A stretch of 64,000 nt of DNA from Chloroflexota bacterium. Lineage in GTDB: Bacteria > Chloroflexota > Anaerolineae > Aggregatilineales > Phototrophicaceae. The DNA lies in assembly GCA_026707225.1 (NCBI GenBank), contig JAPOXG010000022.1, forward strand, positions 1-64,000. The letters run 5' to 3'. The notes under the pieces are model-generated. The model searched no databases and was not told where the DNA came from. It worked only from the letters and a program-made list of their open reading frames with translations. The position numbers and the translations under genes are program-made. Shown piece after piece: positions 37,324-47,158 of the stretch; the stretch's first letter is position 1, and each line of letters begins with the position of its first letter.

Positions 37324-38241
37324 TTACGCGGACAAGCCCGTGATCTGGCGCGCCTCTTCGGGCGAGGCGATCTCGCGCCCGACCTCCTTGGCGATGCGAA
37401 CGGCGCGCTCGACCAGCTCGGCATTGCTCTGGGCATAGACGCCTTTTTCGATGTAGGGACAATCCTCCATGCCGACCCGCACATGACCGCCGATGGCGAT
37501 GCCGTGAGCGATGACCGACCAGTAGACCTCGGGCGCCATGCAGCTCATACTCCAATTCATATTGTCAGGCAAATGATCGACCATGAATTGGATGCCCTTG
37601 GCCGATGGCGGCGTCCAGCTCTGGCCGGGCCAACCGAAGAACAGCGTCCCCCACAAGGGATCGGGAAGCAGACCGAGCTCGTCTTCGCGCCGGTCGCCCA
37701 CCCAGAATTCGCCAGCCCGCACTTTTTCAATCGCCCAGAAGGCGCCCGTGCTGAAGCATTCGATCTCCAGCTTGACACCATTTTCATTCGCCAGGCGCGC
37801 GTACTCGCGCAGCTCGGAGATAGGATGAATGGAATAGCAGTAACCGGCCGGGGGATGCTCGGGCGCCGGCTGAAAATACTCGTCATGAGAATCGAAGTTG
37901 ATCGAGCTCATATCCGGCTTGAGCTTTTGCCAGAGCTCAATCTTCTGCTCCAGGCGAATGCTCGCCAAGCCGAATTGCACCACCGCCCCGCCAGTGCCGC
38001 GGATGCGCTCGGTAATCTCCGCCCAGCCATCCATGATCGGGATCTGCAGCAGCCGGCCATCGGGCTGGATCTCGGTATCGCTGACATAAGAGCCGTGCAC
38101 ATGACATATCGAGGCGCCCGCGTTGATCGCGCGGACGTATTCCTCGGCGACGCCGGTTGGGTTATCGGGCTTAGGCCCGTTCGGATTATGTGGATAAGTC
38201 AAGGTCGTATCGCAGGTGACGGTGATAACCAGCTTGTCCAT
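37324..38241 (-). CDS. BKACE family (DUF849, beta-keto acid cleavage enzyme)
   Basis: MDKLVITVTCDTTLTYPHNPNGPKPDNPTGVAEEYVRAINAGASICHVHGSY...PEVYWSVIAHGIAIGGHVRVGMEDCPYIEKGVYAQSNAELVERAVRIAKEVGREIASPEEARQITGL. Confidence 0.88.
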   Translation of the reverse strand: MDKLVITVTCDTTLTYPHNPNGPKPDNPTGVAEEYVRAINAGASICHVHGSYVSDTEIQPDGRLLQIPIMDGWAEITERIRGTGGAVVQFGLASIRLEQKIELWQKLKPDMSSINFDSHDEYFQPAPEHPPAGYCYSIHPISELREYARLANENGVKLEIECFSTGAFWAIEKVRAGEFWVGDRREDELGLLPDPLWGTLFFGWPGQSWTPPSAKGIQFMVDHLPDNMNWSMSCMAPEVYWSVIAHGIAIGGHVRVGMEDCPYIEKGVYAQSNAELVERAVRIAKEVGREIASPEEARQITGLSA

Positions 38242-38321
38242 GTTTTGCCTTCCCAATAAAGAACTTGATGTCGAAAGCGGGTGACCTGATAGACCGCCCA
38301 GACAGTTCTCACCATAGCTTT

Positions 38322-39341
38322 TCAGTCGTATGTCAAAACAATGCGGCCGGTAACGCCCGCGCGCAGCATGCCCAGAGCCTCGTTGACCTGGGCAAGCGGA
38401 ACCGTCTGCCGAACGATCGAGCGCAGCGCGCCGCTCGCGTAGAGCTTGATGCAGCGGCTGAGATCGTTGCGCCGGCCCGCGCGCGTGCCGATGACTTCCT
38501 TTTCATTCTGCGCCAGTTCCTTTCCCGATAGCGGGAACAACTCGGGCGTATAACCGACCACCACCAGTCGTCCGCCCCGCCGCAGCGAGGCAAAACCAGC
38601 GGACACGGTGCCTTCCAAGCCGACCACGTCAATCGCGCGATCGACGCCGAGGCCGTCGGTCAGACGCTGAACCTGCGATATTAGCGAATCGCCAGCCGTG
38701 CTTGAGAAGACGGACGCGCCCTGTTCCAGCGCCCATTCCGCTTTGGCTTCGTCAATATCAGCAGCGATCACCTCCAAGCCGGCCAAAGCCAGCAGCTGCG
38801 TCACGATGGAGCCGACGCCGCCGACGCCGATCACCAGCGCAATGTCGCCCAGGGTCACATCGGCGCGATCCACAGCATGCAGCGCGGTCATGCCGGCGTC
38901 GCAGCAGGTCGCGCCATCGGCAAAACTCACCGCATCGGGCAGGCGAATGAGCTGCTGGGCTGGCAGGCAGACGCATTCGGCATAGCCGCCAGGCACATCG
39001 AGCACGCCGACGATGCCGCCCATATTGAGGCAAAGCTGCTCACGAAAGCTGCGGCAATAGAAGCAACTCCCGCAGGTGATAAAGTTGTACACGGCGACGC
39101 GATCGCCCGGCGCGAATTCCGAGACGCCCGCGCCAACCGACACAACGTCGCCGGCGATCTCGTGGCCCATGATGAAGGGCAATTTCGGCAGGTAACCAAA
39201 GCCTTCAAGTAGCTTCAGATCGGTGCCATCGATGCCGCAAGCGCGCACGCGAACCAGGGCTTTGCCCGCGCCCGGATTCGGCGGCGGGACGTCCTCAATC
39301 CGAAGCGGCTGGCCGAGTTCATGCAATAGCGCCGCTTTCAT
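38322..39341 (-). CDS. Zn-dependent medium-chain alcohol dehydrogenase
   Basis: ACGIDGTDLKLLEGF...FIMGHEIAGDVVSVGAGVSEFAPGDRVAVYNFITCGSCFYCRSFREQLC...VIGVGGVGSIVTQLLALAG. Confidence 0.92.
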   Translation of the reverse strand: MKAALLHELGQPLRIEDVPPPNPGAGKALVRVRACGIDGTDLKLLEGFGYLPKLPFIMGHEIAGDVVSVGAGVSEFAPGDRVAVYNFITCGSCFYCRSFREQLCLNMGGIVGVLDVPGGYAECVCLPAQQLIRLPDAVSFADGATCCDAGMTALHAVDRADVTLGDIALVIGVGGVGSIVTQLLALAGLEVIAADIDEAKAEWALEQGASVFSSTAGDSLISQVQRLTDGLGVDRAIDVVGLEGTVSAGFASLRRGGRLVVVGYTPELFPLSGKELAQNEKEVIGTRAGRRNDLSRCIKLYASGALRSIVRQTVPLAQVNEALGMLRAGVTGRIVLTYD

Positions 39342-40168
39342 TCGTCGTCCTCGCGGGCAATGCCGATCTCGATCAGGGCCTGGCGATAAAGCGGCAGACC
39401 CCAAAGATAACCCTGTTCGGGCATCGGATAGCCGTACATGTCCAGCGTTGACGTGCCGGCGAAACCGATCTCCTTCAGCGCTTGATTCATCGTCGCCAAA
39501 TCGAGCGCGCCCTTGCCCGGCGGATAATGCAGCTCGCTGGTGAAGCCATCGGTATCGGCATAATGCAGGTGTTCAATCCGCGCTCCCAAGTCGTAGATTG
39601 CGTCTACGTAGCTCGCTGGTTGACCCACGCCATAATGGCAGAAGTCGTAGAGCACGCCGAAATGCGCGCGATCCAGCTGGTCACAGAGCTGCTTCATGAA
39701 GTCGTTGTCCATGCCCAGGGTGAAAGGATGCGGCTCGACGGTGAAACGAACGTCCTTCGGTCGCGCGTAATCGATCGCCTCGGTGAACAGCGAAACCAAA
39801 GTGGCGAGCAGGTCAGCATCGGGGATGTCGCTATCGGGGAGCCGCCGGCCTTCCCAGACCATCACATCGGCGACGCCCAACTCCAGCGCGTGATCGACAT
39901 CCGCCTTAAGGCCCGCCAGCGTCCGGTTGTAGTTCGCAGTCGAGCCAAAGGGCTGAAAATAATCGGCGCCGACCGCGTTGTAGCCCCAGAGTTCTAATCC
40001 CAATTCAGCGGCGAATTCGCGAAATTGTTTCAGCAGGCTGGGGCTGCGGCAGCCAGCCAGATGCGGCGGCCACATTTCTACTGCGTTGCAGCCGGCCGCC
40101 GCCAAGCGCTGACAAGCCTCTTCCGCTGTGTAATCCTGAAATGTGATGGAATTGCCGCACAAACGCAT
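39338..40168 (-). CDS. Sugar phosphate isomerase/epimerase-like TIM barrel (AP endonuclease 2 family)
   Basis: YTAEEACQRLAAAGCNAVEMWPPH...FTVEPHPFTLGMDNDFMKQLCDQLDRAHFGVLYDFCHYGVG...LGARIEHLHYADTDG. 4-bp overlap with ADH. Confidence 0.85.
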   Translation of the reverse strand: MRLCGNSITFQDYTAEEACQRLAAAGCNAVEMWPPHLAGCRSPSLLKQFREFAAELGLELWGYNAVGADYFQPFGSTANYNRTLAGLKADVDHALELGVADVMVWEGRRLPDSDIPDADLLATLVSLFTEAIDYARPKDVRFTVEPHPFTLGMDNDFMKQLCDQLDRAHFGVLYDFCHYGVGQPASYVDAIYDLGARIEHLHYADTDGFTSELHYPPGKGALDLATMNQALKEIGFAGTSTLDMYGYPMPEQGYLWGLPLYRQALIEIGIAREDDE

Positions 40169-40180
40169 CGCCCAATCTCC

Positions 40181-41227
40181 TTACACTGCCACGCCGAGTT
40201 CCGCCGCCAGCTCATTGAAGGCTTGCCACAATCGCTCCGGCAGCTCAATTCCGGCGCGCGAACGCTGTTTGGCGCTGCGATATTCGGGCTCGCCCGGGAA
40301 GAGCACTTCGTCGACGCCGGCGCGCGGCCGCGCAGATTTCGTATGGGCGATGAGCTCGCGGGTGCGCCGCTTGAAATCAGCGATGTCTTCAAAGGCGGCG
40401 ATGTTCATCACCTGAAACAAGACGCCATTGCCGTGTGTCGCGGCCGCCTCGCTGACATAACCGGCGCCGCTCAAGCCGCCGGCCAGCATCTCGATCATCA
40501 CGCCCAGCGCGTAGCCCTTATGCCCGACCGGCCCGCCCAAGGGCAAGAGCCCGCCAGCGGGAGGACCATAAAAGTCATTCGGGTCGCGACTCGGGTTCCC
40601 GTCCGCGTCGATGATCACATTCTCCGGCAACTGGGCGCCGCGAAAGAAGTGATCGCGGACCTTGCCCTCGGGCATCACCGAAGCGGTGATATCGACCAGT
40701 ACGGGCCATTCCATTCCGCTCGGCGCGGCGAAAGCCAGCGGCGTCGGCGTGAAGCGGCCTTCAATCCCGCCCCAGGGCGTCACGTTTCCCTTCCCGCCCG
40801 TCTGGGAATTGACGTAGGCTGTTCCTATCATGTCGCGCTCGGCCGCCATGACGACATATTCGCCCAGCCGCCCAATATGCGGGCTGTTCACCAGCGCCAC
40901 CATGCTGACGCCCTGCCGCGCCGCGATCTCTATCGCCCGCTCCATCGCGACCTTGGCGGCGACTTGGCCCCAAGTCCGCTGGGCATCCAGCAACGCGGTC
41001 GACCCCAACTCGCGCCGCGTCACGACTTCGGCTGACATGTCGATAAAACCATCACGCGCGAACTCGGCATATTGCAACAGGCGCATAAAACCATGCGAAT
41101 CATGCCCGGCCAGGTTGGCGCGTAGCAGCGTCTCTACTACCCAGGCCGAGCGCTCGGGCGGCGAGCCCAGGGCATTCAATATCGCTGTGCCCAGCGCCCG
41201 CAGTCGCTCTACTTTCATTCGTGGCAT
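40181..41227 (-). CDS. Ldh2/YiaK family malate/L-lactate dehydrogenase-like oxidoreductase
   Basis: ANLAGHDSHGFMRLLQYAEFARDGFI...MVALVNSPHIGRLGEYVVMAAERDMIGTAYVNS...PVLVDITASVMPEGKV...GHKGYALGVMIEMLAGGLSGAG. Confidence 0.92.
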   Translation of the reverse strand: MPRMKVERLRALGTAILNALGSPPERSAWVVETLLRANLAGHDSHGFMRLLQYAEFARDGFIDMSAEVVTRRELGSTALLDAQRTWGQVAAKVAMERAIEIAARQGVSMVALVNSPHIGRLGEYVVMAAERDMIGTAYVNSQTGGKGNVTPWGGIEGRFTPTPLAFAAPSGMEWPVLVDITASVMPEGKVRDHFFRGAQLPENVIIDADGNPSRDPNDFYGPPAGGLLPLGGPVGHKGYALGVMIEMLAGGLSGAGYVSEAAATHGNGVLFQVMNIAAFEDIADFKRRTRELIAHTKSARPRAGVDEVLFPGEPEYRSAKQRSRAGIELPERLWQAFNELAAELGVAV

Positions 41228-42018
41228 AACGAAACTCCATTCGCTGCTTCGGCGCGAAAGAGAGCCAACATCTCGCGAGCGCCGGCTAGAATGAGACCCT
41301 GATCCGACGCGATCGGGATGATATGCAAGCCCTGCATCAGCAGATTCTTCCAGCCAAAGGGGCTGCTCTCGTCGGCGTCGGGCGAGCGGCCCGACATCAG
41401 CGGCATATTGGCGGCGCGCGCCTTCGCCGCCACCCGGTCAATCGTCGCGATGACGCGCGGATCATCAAAGGCCGGCAGCAGACCCATGCTGGCGCTCAAG
41501 TCGACCGCGCCGATCATACAGGCGTCCAAGCCTTCGACTGCCAGCACGGCATCGAAATCTTCCACCACGCCGACGGTCTCGATCATGATGACGACGATGG
41601 TCGAGTCGTTGGCGGCTGCCAGATATGCTTTCTCATCCAGTCCGTAGCGGCTGGGGCGGCGGGGACCGGTGCCGCGAATGCCCAGCGGCGGATATTTGCA
41701 GGCGGCGGCAGCCAGGCGCGCGTCGGCGGCGCTGGTGATATGCGGCACGATGACGCCGTCAGCGCCCATATCCAGCACGCGCTTGATATGGACTGGATCG
41801 CCCCCCGGCACGCGCGCGATGGTTGGCGTGTCGCCCAGGGCGATCAGCAGATTCTGCAAGGATTGCAGGTCGATCGCCGTATGCTCGGTATCGATGGCGA
41901 CCCAATCCAAACCGACATCGCGAATCATCTCGGCGACAGTGATATCGGTCAGGCTCAGCCACATGCCCGGGCTGGGCTCGCCGCGCCGCCATTTCGCTTT
42001 TAGTTCAATGGCATTCAA
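41215..42018 (-). CDS. HpcH/HpaI family aldolase (2-keto-3-deoxy sugar-acid aldolase-like)
   Basis: GLDWVAIDTEHTAIDLQSLQNLLIAL...IARVPGGDPVHIKRVLDMGADGVIVPHITSAADARLAAAACKYPPLGIRGTGPRRPSRYG...MIETVGVVEDFDAVLAVEGLDACMIGAVDLSASMG. Probable TTG start at 42018. Confidence 0.92.
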   Translation of the reverse strand: MNAIELKAKWRRGEPSPGMWLSLTDITVAEMIRDVGLDWVAIDTEHTAIDLQSLQNLLIALGDTPTIARVPGGDPVHIKRVLDMGADGVIVPHITSAADARLAAAACKYPPLGIRGTGPRRPSRYGLDEKAYLAAANDSTIVVIMIETVGVVEDFDAVLAVEGLDACMIGAVDLSASMGLLPAFDDPRVIATIDRVAAKARAANMPLMSGRSPDADESSPFGWKNLLMQGLHIIPIASDQGLILAGAREMLALFRAEAANGVSLCHE

Positions 42019-42054
42019 GTTGTCCTCGTTTCTGTATGTGCATGGATAAGCAAG

Positions 42055-42090
42055 GCGCCGGCGGGCGACCTGATTGGCCACCCCTACAAG
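42055..42090. repeat. REP-like repeat
   Basis: GGCGCCGGCGGGCGACCTGATTGGCCACCCCTACAA, upstream of the HpcH gene. Confidence 0.65.
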
Positions 42091-42139
42091 TTTTCGATTA
42101 TCATGGCGCTTTCATTCTTATGGCACTCATTATCATGAC

Positions 42140-43246
42140 CTACTTGGTAAGACTCAGCAGCGAGCGCTCGTTTTCGGCATCGAAGAGATGCATCTGCCCG
42201 CCAGCGAAATGCAGGCGGCAGGGCGCGCCGACCGCGAGGGATTCTTGCGCGTCGACGATCACGCCGAAGAGTTGCTCGGCGGCGCGGACGAAAATCAAGT
42301 CGCGGCTGCCCAGCGCTTCCACCAGCTCCACTTCGCCGCTGACGCAATTTTCGCCGGGCTCCGCGACCAGTCTGATCGCTTCTGGCCGGATGCCCCAGAT
42401 GACGCGGTTTCCCGCCATTGCCGCCAAGCCATCGTGGAAGCGCGCCGGCAGCGAAAGATCGAAACCGGGCAACTGAAGGCGATACCCGCCACCATTCTCG
42501 TTCCTAACCACGCCAGGCAACATGTTCATGCTCGGCGTACCGACGAAATTGGCGACGAAGGCATTCCGCGGCCCGAAGAAAACCTCGTGCGGTCTGCCCA
42601 CCTGCTGGATATCGCCATTGTTCATCACGATGATCTTGTCGCCCAGCGTCATCGCCTCTTCCTGATCGTGCGTGACGAAGATAAAGGTCGTGCCGGTATC
42701 CTGATGCAGCCGCTTGATTTCGGCGCGCAGCTGCACGCGCAGTTTCGCATCCAGATTGCTCAGGGGCTCGTCCATCAGAAAAACTTCGGGACGGCGCACC
42801 ATCGCCCTCGCCAAAGCCACCCGCTGCGCCTCGCCGCCGCTAACCTGCCTAACGCTGCGCTCCAAGAGATGATCGATATTCACCAGCGCCGCCACTTCGC
42901 GCACCGTACGGTCGATTTCGCCGCGCTTCATCTTGACCGCGTGCAGGGGAAAAGCGATGTTGTCGTAGACATTCATAGTCGGGTACATGCTGAAGTTCTG
43001 AAAGACCATCGCCACCCGGCGATCTTTCGGCGCCAAATCGGTAATGTCGCGCTCGGCAATGGTGATGCGGCCGCTGTCGGGCTGCTCCAAGCCGGCGATC
43101 ATGCGCAAGGTCGTCGTCTTGCCACAGCCCGATGGTCCCAGCAAAACCGCCAGCTCGCCCGCTTCGATGACCAGATTGATATTGTTGACGGCGGCGCGAT
43201 CCGAATCGGCGAATCGCTTGACCAGATTTTGGAGCAGGACTTTCAT
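42140..43246 (-). CDS. MalK/UgpC-like CUT1 ABC transporter ATPase
   Basis: LLGPSGCGKTTTLRMIAGLEQPDSGRITIAERDITDLAPKDRRVAMVFQNFSMYPTMNVYDNIAFPL...VSGGEAQRVALARAMVRRPEVFLMDEPLSNLDAKLR. Confidence 0.95.
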   Translation of the reverse strand: MKVLLQNLVKRFADSDRAAVNNINLVIEAGELAVLLGPSGCGKTTTLRMIAGLEQPDSGRITIAERDITDLAPKDRRVAMVFQNFSMYPTMNVYDNIAFPLHAVKMKRGEIDRTVREVAALVNIDHLLERSVRQVSGGEAQRVALARAMVRRPEVFLMDEPLSNLDAKLRVQLRAEIKRLHQDTGTTFIFVTHDQEEAMTLGDKIIVMNNGDIQQVGRPHEVFFGPRNAFVANFVGTPSMNMLPGVVRNENGGGYRLQLPGFDLSLPARFHDGLAAMAGNRVIWGIRPEAIRLVAEPGENCVSGEVELVEALGSRDLIFVRAAEQLFGVIVDAQESLAVGAPCRLHFAGGQMHLFDAENERSLLSLTK

Positions 43247-43320
43247 GCGATAACTTCTTCCAGATCACCCAAACTGTCGGCCTTCAACAAATGTGCCCGC
43301 TATTCCCAATACCACGCGTC

Positions 43321-44160
43321 TCACTCCAGAATCCCAAATGTCAGCCCCTTGACCAACTGCCGCCGCAGGATGATCGTCAAGACAATAACCGGCGCCATAA
43401 TGATCATATTCACCGCGAACAGATTGCCCCACTCCACGCGCGTGCGCACGATGTAGGTGCCGGCGGTCATTGGCAAGGTGCTGGTCCGGTTGCCCGCCAG
43501 GATCAGCGCCAGGAAGAATTCATTCCAGGCGAAAATGAAATTGAGGATCGCGGTGGCCACGATGCCCGGAAAAACCACCGGCAGCACGACGCGCCAGAGG
43601 GCGCCCAGACGGGTATAACCCTCGACCATGGCGCTTTCTTCCATGGCCGCCGGCAATTCGGCGAAATAGCCGCGCATCATCCAAATGACCAGCGGCAGCA
43701 AAAATGTCTGATAAGTGATGATGAGGCCGGGAAAGGTATCGCGCAAGCCGATGCCCAATCCGCGTTCCAAATAGAGGAACATGGCATAAAAGGGCAAGCC
43801 GACCACGATGGGCGGGATCATGCGCAGCGAGATCAGCCATTGCATCAGCGCCTTCGAGCTGCGAAAGCGGAAGCGGGCGAAGGCATAGGCGGCCGGCACG
43901 CCCAATAGCAGCGCGACCGCGACCGAGCCGATCGAAATGATCAGGCTGTTGCGCAAGTAGACCCAGCCCTTGCGCGTGAAGAACACGAATTCGAAGTTTT
44001 CCAGCGTCGGCTCGAAGACCCAAGTCGGCGGGCTCGAGACCCAGATGATCTGCGGCTTGAAAGCGGTAATGCTGCCCGCCAACACCGGCGCGATGACCAG
44101 CATCGCCATCACGATCAGGATGACATAAGCGAAGACGCGTTCGCTGGTCGGCACGCGCAT
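43321..44160 (-). CDS. MalG/UgpE-like CUT1 permease
   Basis: LPAAMEESAMVEGYTRLGALWRVVLPVVFPGIVATAILNFIFAWNEFFLALIL (EAA loop). Confidence 0.92.
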   Translation of the reverse strand: MRVPTSERVFAYVILIVMAMLVIAPVLAGSITAFKPQIIWVSSPPTWVFEPTLENFEFVFFTRKGWVYLRNSLIISIGSVAVALLLGVPAAYAFARFRFRSSKALMQWLISLRMIPPIVVGLPFYAMFLYLERGLGIGLRDTFPGLIITYQTFLLPLVIWMMRGYFAELPAAMEESAMVEGYTRLGALWRVVLPVVFPGIVATAILNFIFAWNEFFLALILAGNRTSTLPMTAGTYIVRTRVEWGNLFAVNMIIMAPVIVLTIILRRQLVKGLTFGILE

Positions 44161-44163
44161 CGG

Positions 44164-45090
44164 CTAGCCCATCTCGACATCGCGATACAAGTAGCGGAAC
44201 ATCAAGGCGGAGATCAGACCGATGAAGAGCAGCATCAGGATGGAGCCGGCCGCCGCCCGGCTCAGCTTGCTGAACGTGAAGGCGGTGCGGTAAAGGTACA
44301 GGCTCAGTGTCTCGGTGGTGAGGTGAGGCCCCCCATCGGTCATAACGCGCACGATATCGAATGTGCGAAAAGCATCGACCGTACGCAGCAGCAACGCCAC
44401 CAGAATCACCGGGCGCAGCATGGGCAGCGTTAGGCGGCGGAAGATCATCCAGGACGACACCCCTTCCAAGCGCGCCGATTCAAAGGGCGCGCGCGGCAAG
44501 GTCGCCATGCCCGCCTCAATGATGAGAAAAACCAACGGATACCATTGCCAGATATCCACCAGCACAACGGTCAGCCGCGCCGTGCTGGCATGCGCCAGCA
44601 TCGTCTGCCCCGGGATGCCGAACAGACCGAGAAACCAGTTGACCAGCCCGAAGAGCGGGTCCAGCATCCAATTCCACATCAGCCCCACCACGATTGGCGC
44701 CATGGTGATGGGAATGATGAGGATAAGGCGCAGCAGTTCTACCCCCGCGGTGATACGGCGGATCAGCAGCGCCACGGCAAATCCCAGCAGAAAGGAGCCG
44801 GAAACCGAGAAGACCACATAATAGAGCGTGTTGAACGCGCTCTGAATAAAGTCGTCGTTGCCCAGCATGCGCTCAAAGTTCTGTAAACCCACGAAGGGAC
44901 GCGACTGCGAGGCGAAGGTAACGCGAAACAGGGAAACGCCAGTCGAGAAGATGATGGGGTAAATCACCACCAGCAGCAGGATGATCAGCGCGGGCGCGAT
45001 GAAAAACCAGTGCCGCCGCCGCTGCGTCAACTGGTAAAGGCGCGTTGAGAAGGGCTTCCCCTGATTATCTGCAATGTCAGAATGGAACAT
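44164..45090 (-). CDS. MalF/UgpA-like CUT1 permease
   Basis: LPRAPFESARLEGVSSWMIFRRLTLPMLRPVILVALLLRTVDAFRTFDIVRVMTDGGPHLTTETLSLYLYRTAF. ATG at 45090. Confidence 0.92.
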   Translation of the reverse strand: MFHSDIADNQGKPFSTRLYQLTQRRRHWFFIAPALIILLLVVIYPIIFSTGVSLFRVTFASQSRPFVGLQNFERMLGNDDFIQSAFNTLYYVVFSVSGSFLLGFAVALLIRRITAGVELLRLILIIPITMAPIVVGLMWNWMLDPLFGLVNWFLGLFGIPGQTMLAHASTARLTVVLVDIWQWYPLVFLIIEAGMATLPRAPFESARLEGVSSWMIFRRLTLPMLRPVILVALLLRTVDAFRTFDIVRVMTDGGPHLTTETLSLYLYRTAFTFSKLSRAAAGSILMLLFIGLISALMFRYLYRDVEMG

Positions 45091-45102
45091 GTATTTTATG
45101 TT

Positions 45103-45205
45103 GACGAGCGACCCACCGCGGCGCGTAGACACTGCCAGTCGCTCGCCCCTACATAAATGCAGCTTAGAAGGGCGACTCACCGAGTCGCCCCTACAGTTTG
45201 CGCTC
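45103..45205. repeat. REP-like palindromic repeats between SBP and MalF-like genes
   Basis: GAGCGACCCACCGCGGCGCG..CTCGCCCCTACA; GGCGACTCACCGAGTCGCCCCTACA (45171-45195). Confidence 0.8.
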
Positions 45206-45221
45206 TGGCGGGCAACTTACC

Positions 45222-46691
45222 CTACATGCACTCGTCGTGTTCCAAGCCGAGTTCGGCGAGTTTCGCGCAGACAAACTCTTCGCGCTGCTCCACCGAAACA
45301 TAGGTGAGCCCTTCGTCATAGTAGCCGGCGTCTTCGACGATTTCGCGGATGTCATTGTTGGCGTCCACCATCAGCGTCGCCGCGTCACCGCCGGCGGCCA
45401 CCTCTTGCAAGGCGCGGCCGATGGCGTTCTCCGCTTCGGGCCACCAGGGTTCCGCCGGGCGCCCGATGCCGACTTTCGCCGCTTCGTAGTTCGCTGTCAG
45501 ATGCGGCCATTTCGCGACCAGATCGGGATCGGTCAGCACCGAGATGCGATGCCCGGCGCCGGTCTGATCCGCCAGAATGCGCGAGAAAGCTTTGCCATGC
45601 GCCAACTGCAAGTAATCCCAGGCGATCTGTTTCTGCTCCTCGGAGATATGGGCGTTGATCATATACGCCGGTCCAGCCGAGAGCAGCGCAGACTGTACCT
45701 CGCCCGTCTCCGGATTGAGCCAGCCCGGCACCGGCGCGAAACCGGTATTCGCCGCGACGATCGAGGCTTCGGGATCCAGCAGGAGCGGGATCGCCCAGCT
45801 TTCCGTGCCATACATCGCCACCTTGCCTTGGGCGAAATTCTGCATCACTTCGCCGAATTGGAAGGACTCGCGCCCCGGCGGCTGCAAATTAAGAACATCC
45901 TGCCCGGCGAAAAACATCGCCGTATCGATGGCCGCTTCGGTATCAAAGAGCGGATTGAAGTCGCTGTCGAAGAAATCGACGCCGCGCGAGAAGCCGAAGT
46001 GAATCATGTAATCGAAGAGGATATTGTTGGGGGTGCCATAGCGGTAGTTGAAGCCATACAGCTCATCGTCGGGCCGCGTGAAGAATTCGCCGACTTCCGC
46101 CAACTCGTCCCAGGTGGCGGGCACGGTGAGTTCACGGCCGTATTGATCCATGAAAGCCGCCTGCTCGTCGGGGTCTTCAAAGAGATCGGTGCGATAGGCG
46201 AACATGCCGACGGCGACCAGCGTCGGTATGCCGACCCATTTTTCTTTCGCCATCGCCACGGTGCCGAAGGCGCGGGTGGTGAAATCTTCCGGATACGAAT
46301 CCCCCGGCGCCGCCAGATAGAAGCGGTCCAACTCTTCCAGGCAGCCCAGCGCGGCCAATGCGCCAGCCCAGCCGTCTTCGACGAACATGATGTCAAAGTC
46401 ATCGCCGCCAGCCGCGCAGGTGGTCTGAATCCGCGGCAGCACATCGCTATGCGCCGAGTTTTCATAAATCAACGTGACACCCGAAGCCTCTTCGTAGAGC
46501 GGATCCAGGATCTCGTGCTGGTAGGCCAGGATGGGCACGACCTCGGTGTTGAGGATGCGCAGTTCCTTGCCTTCCCAGGGGCGCGCGCCCGTCTCCGGGT
46601 CGGTCAGCGGGATCGAATCCTGCGCCGATGCCAGCGGCAGGAAGAGCGAAGCCAGCGCGAGCACAAACAGAATCGCCTTGATGCTTCTCAT
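45222..46691 (-). CDS. Family 1 extracellular solute-binding protein
   Basis: MRSIKAILFVLALASLFLPLASAQDSIPL; KELRILNTEVVPILAYQHEILDPLYEEASGVTLIYENSAHSDVLPRIQTTCAAGGDDFDIMFVEDGWAGALAALGCLEELD. Confidence 0.9.
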   Translation of the reverse strand: MRSIKAILFVLALASLFLPLASAQDSIPLTDPETGARPWEGKELRILNTEVVPILAYQHEILDPLYEEASGVTLIYENSAHSDVLPRIQTTCAAGGDDFDIMFVEDGWAGALAALGCLEELDRFYLAAPGDSYPEDFTTRAFGTVAMAKEKWVGIPTLVAVGMFAYRTDLFEDPDEQAAFMDQYGRELTVPATWDELAEVGEFFTRPDDELYGFNYRYGTPNNILFDYMIHFGFSRGVDFFDSDFNPLFDTEAAIDTAMFFAGQDVLNLQPPGRESFQFGEVMQNFAQGKVAMYGTESWAIPLLLDPEASIVAANTGFAPVPGWLNPETGEVQSALLSAGPAYMINAHISEEQKQIAWDYLQLAHGKAFSRILADQTGAGHRISVLTDPDLVAKWPHLTANYEAAKVGIGRPAEPWWPEAENAIGRALQEVAAGGDAATLMVDANNDIREIVEDAGYYDEGLTYVSVEQREEFVCAKLAELGLEHDECM

Positions 46692-47158
46692 TTCATTCAC
46701 TCCTTCATTTTCAAATCTTATTCAACTTTCGATTCGTTATTGTCTCATTCCATTTATAGCTGCCGCCTTTCTACTTTTGAAGCGGTATCAGCCCGCGGCC
46801 CTGGCAGACGCGCCCAGCCTCCGCCCAATGCCCAAGCCGTCGTGATAGTAACGCGTCCGTTTGCCCCCGTCAACAAAACCTGAACGACAGGCGCTTGGCG
46901 TCAATGGCCGCGGCGCCTATTTCAGTCAGCGCCTTGCGTCAGCAACTTCTCGCAAACCTACTCTGTTTGCCCCAGGCGCATAAATTCGCTAATATCCTGC
47001 TCAGGCGCGGGCGGGCAAGACGCGGACAGAATGGCGCGCCAGACGACGGTTGCGGTTGCGGATCCTGGGGAAGGAGACAGCTTAAAGGTCAGACCGCGTT
47101 ACATTGACAAACTTGCCACTATCAGAACGAAACCATTAGCTAACGAGAGAGGTCAAAA

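Noticed and set aside
45198-46883. 561-aa plus-strand ORF antisense to the family 1 SBP
   Set aside because: Antisense shadow; starts inside REP-like repeats.
47104-47132. TTGACA upstream of the SBP at 47159 as a promoter
   Set aside because: No acceptable -10 hexamer at 16-18 nt spacing (ACGAAA at 17).
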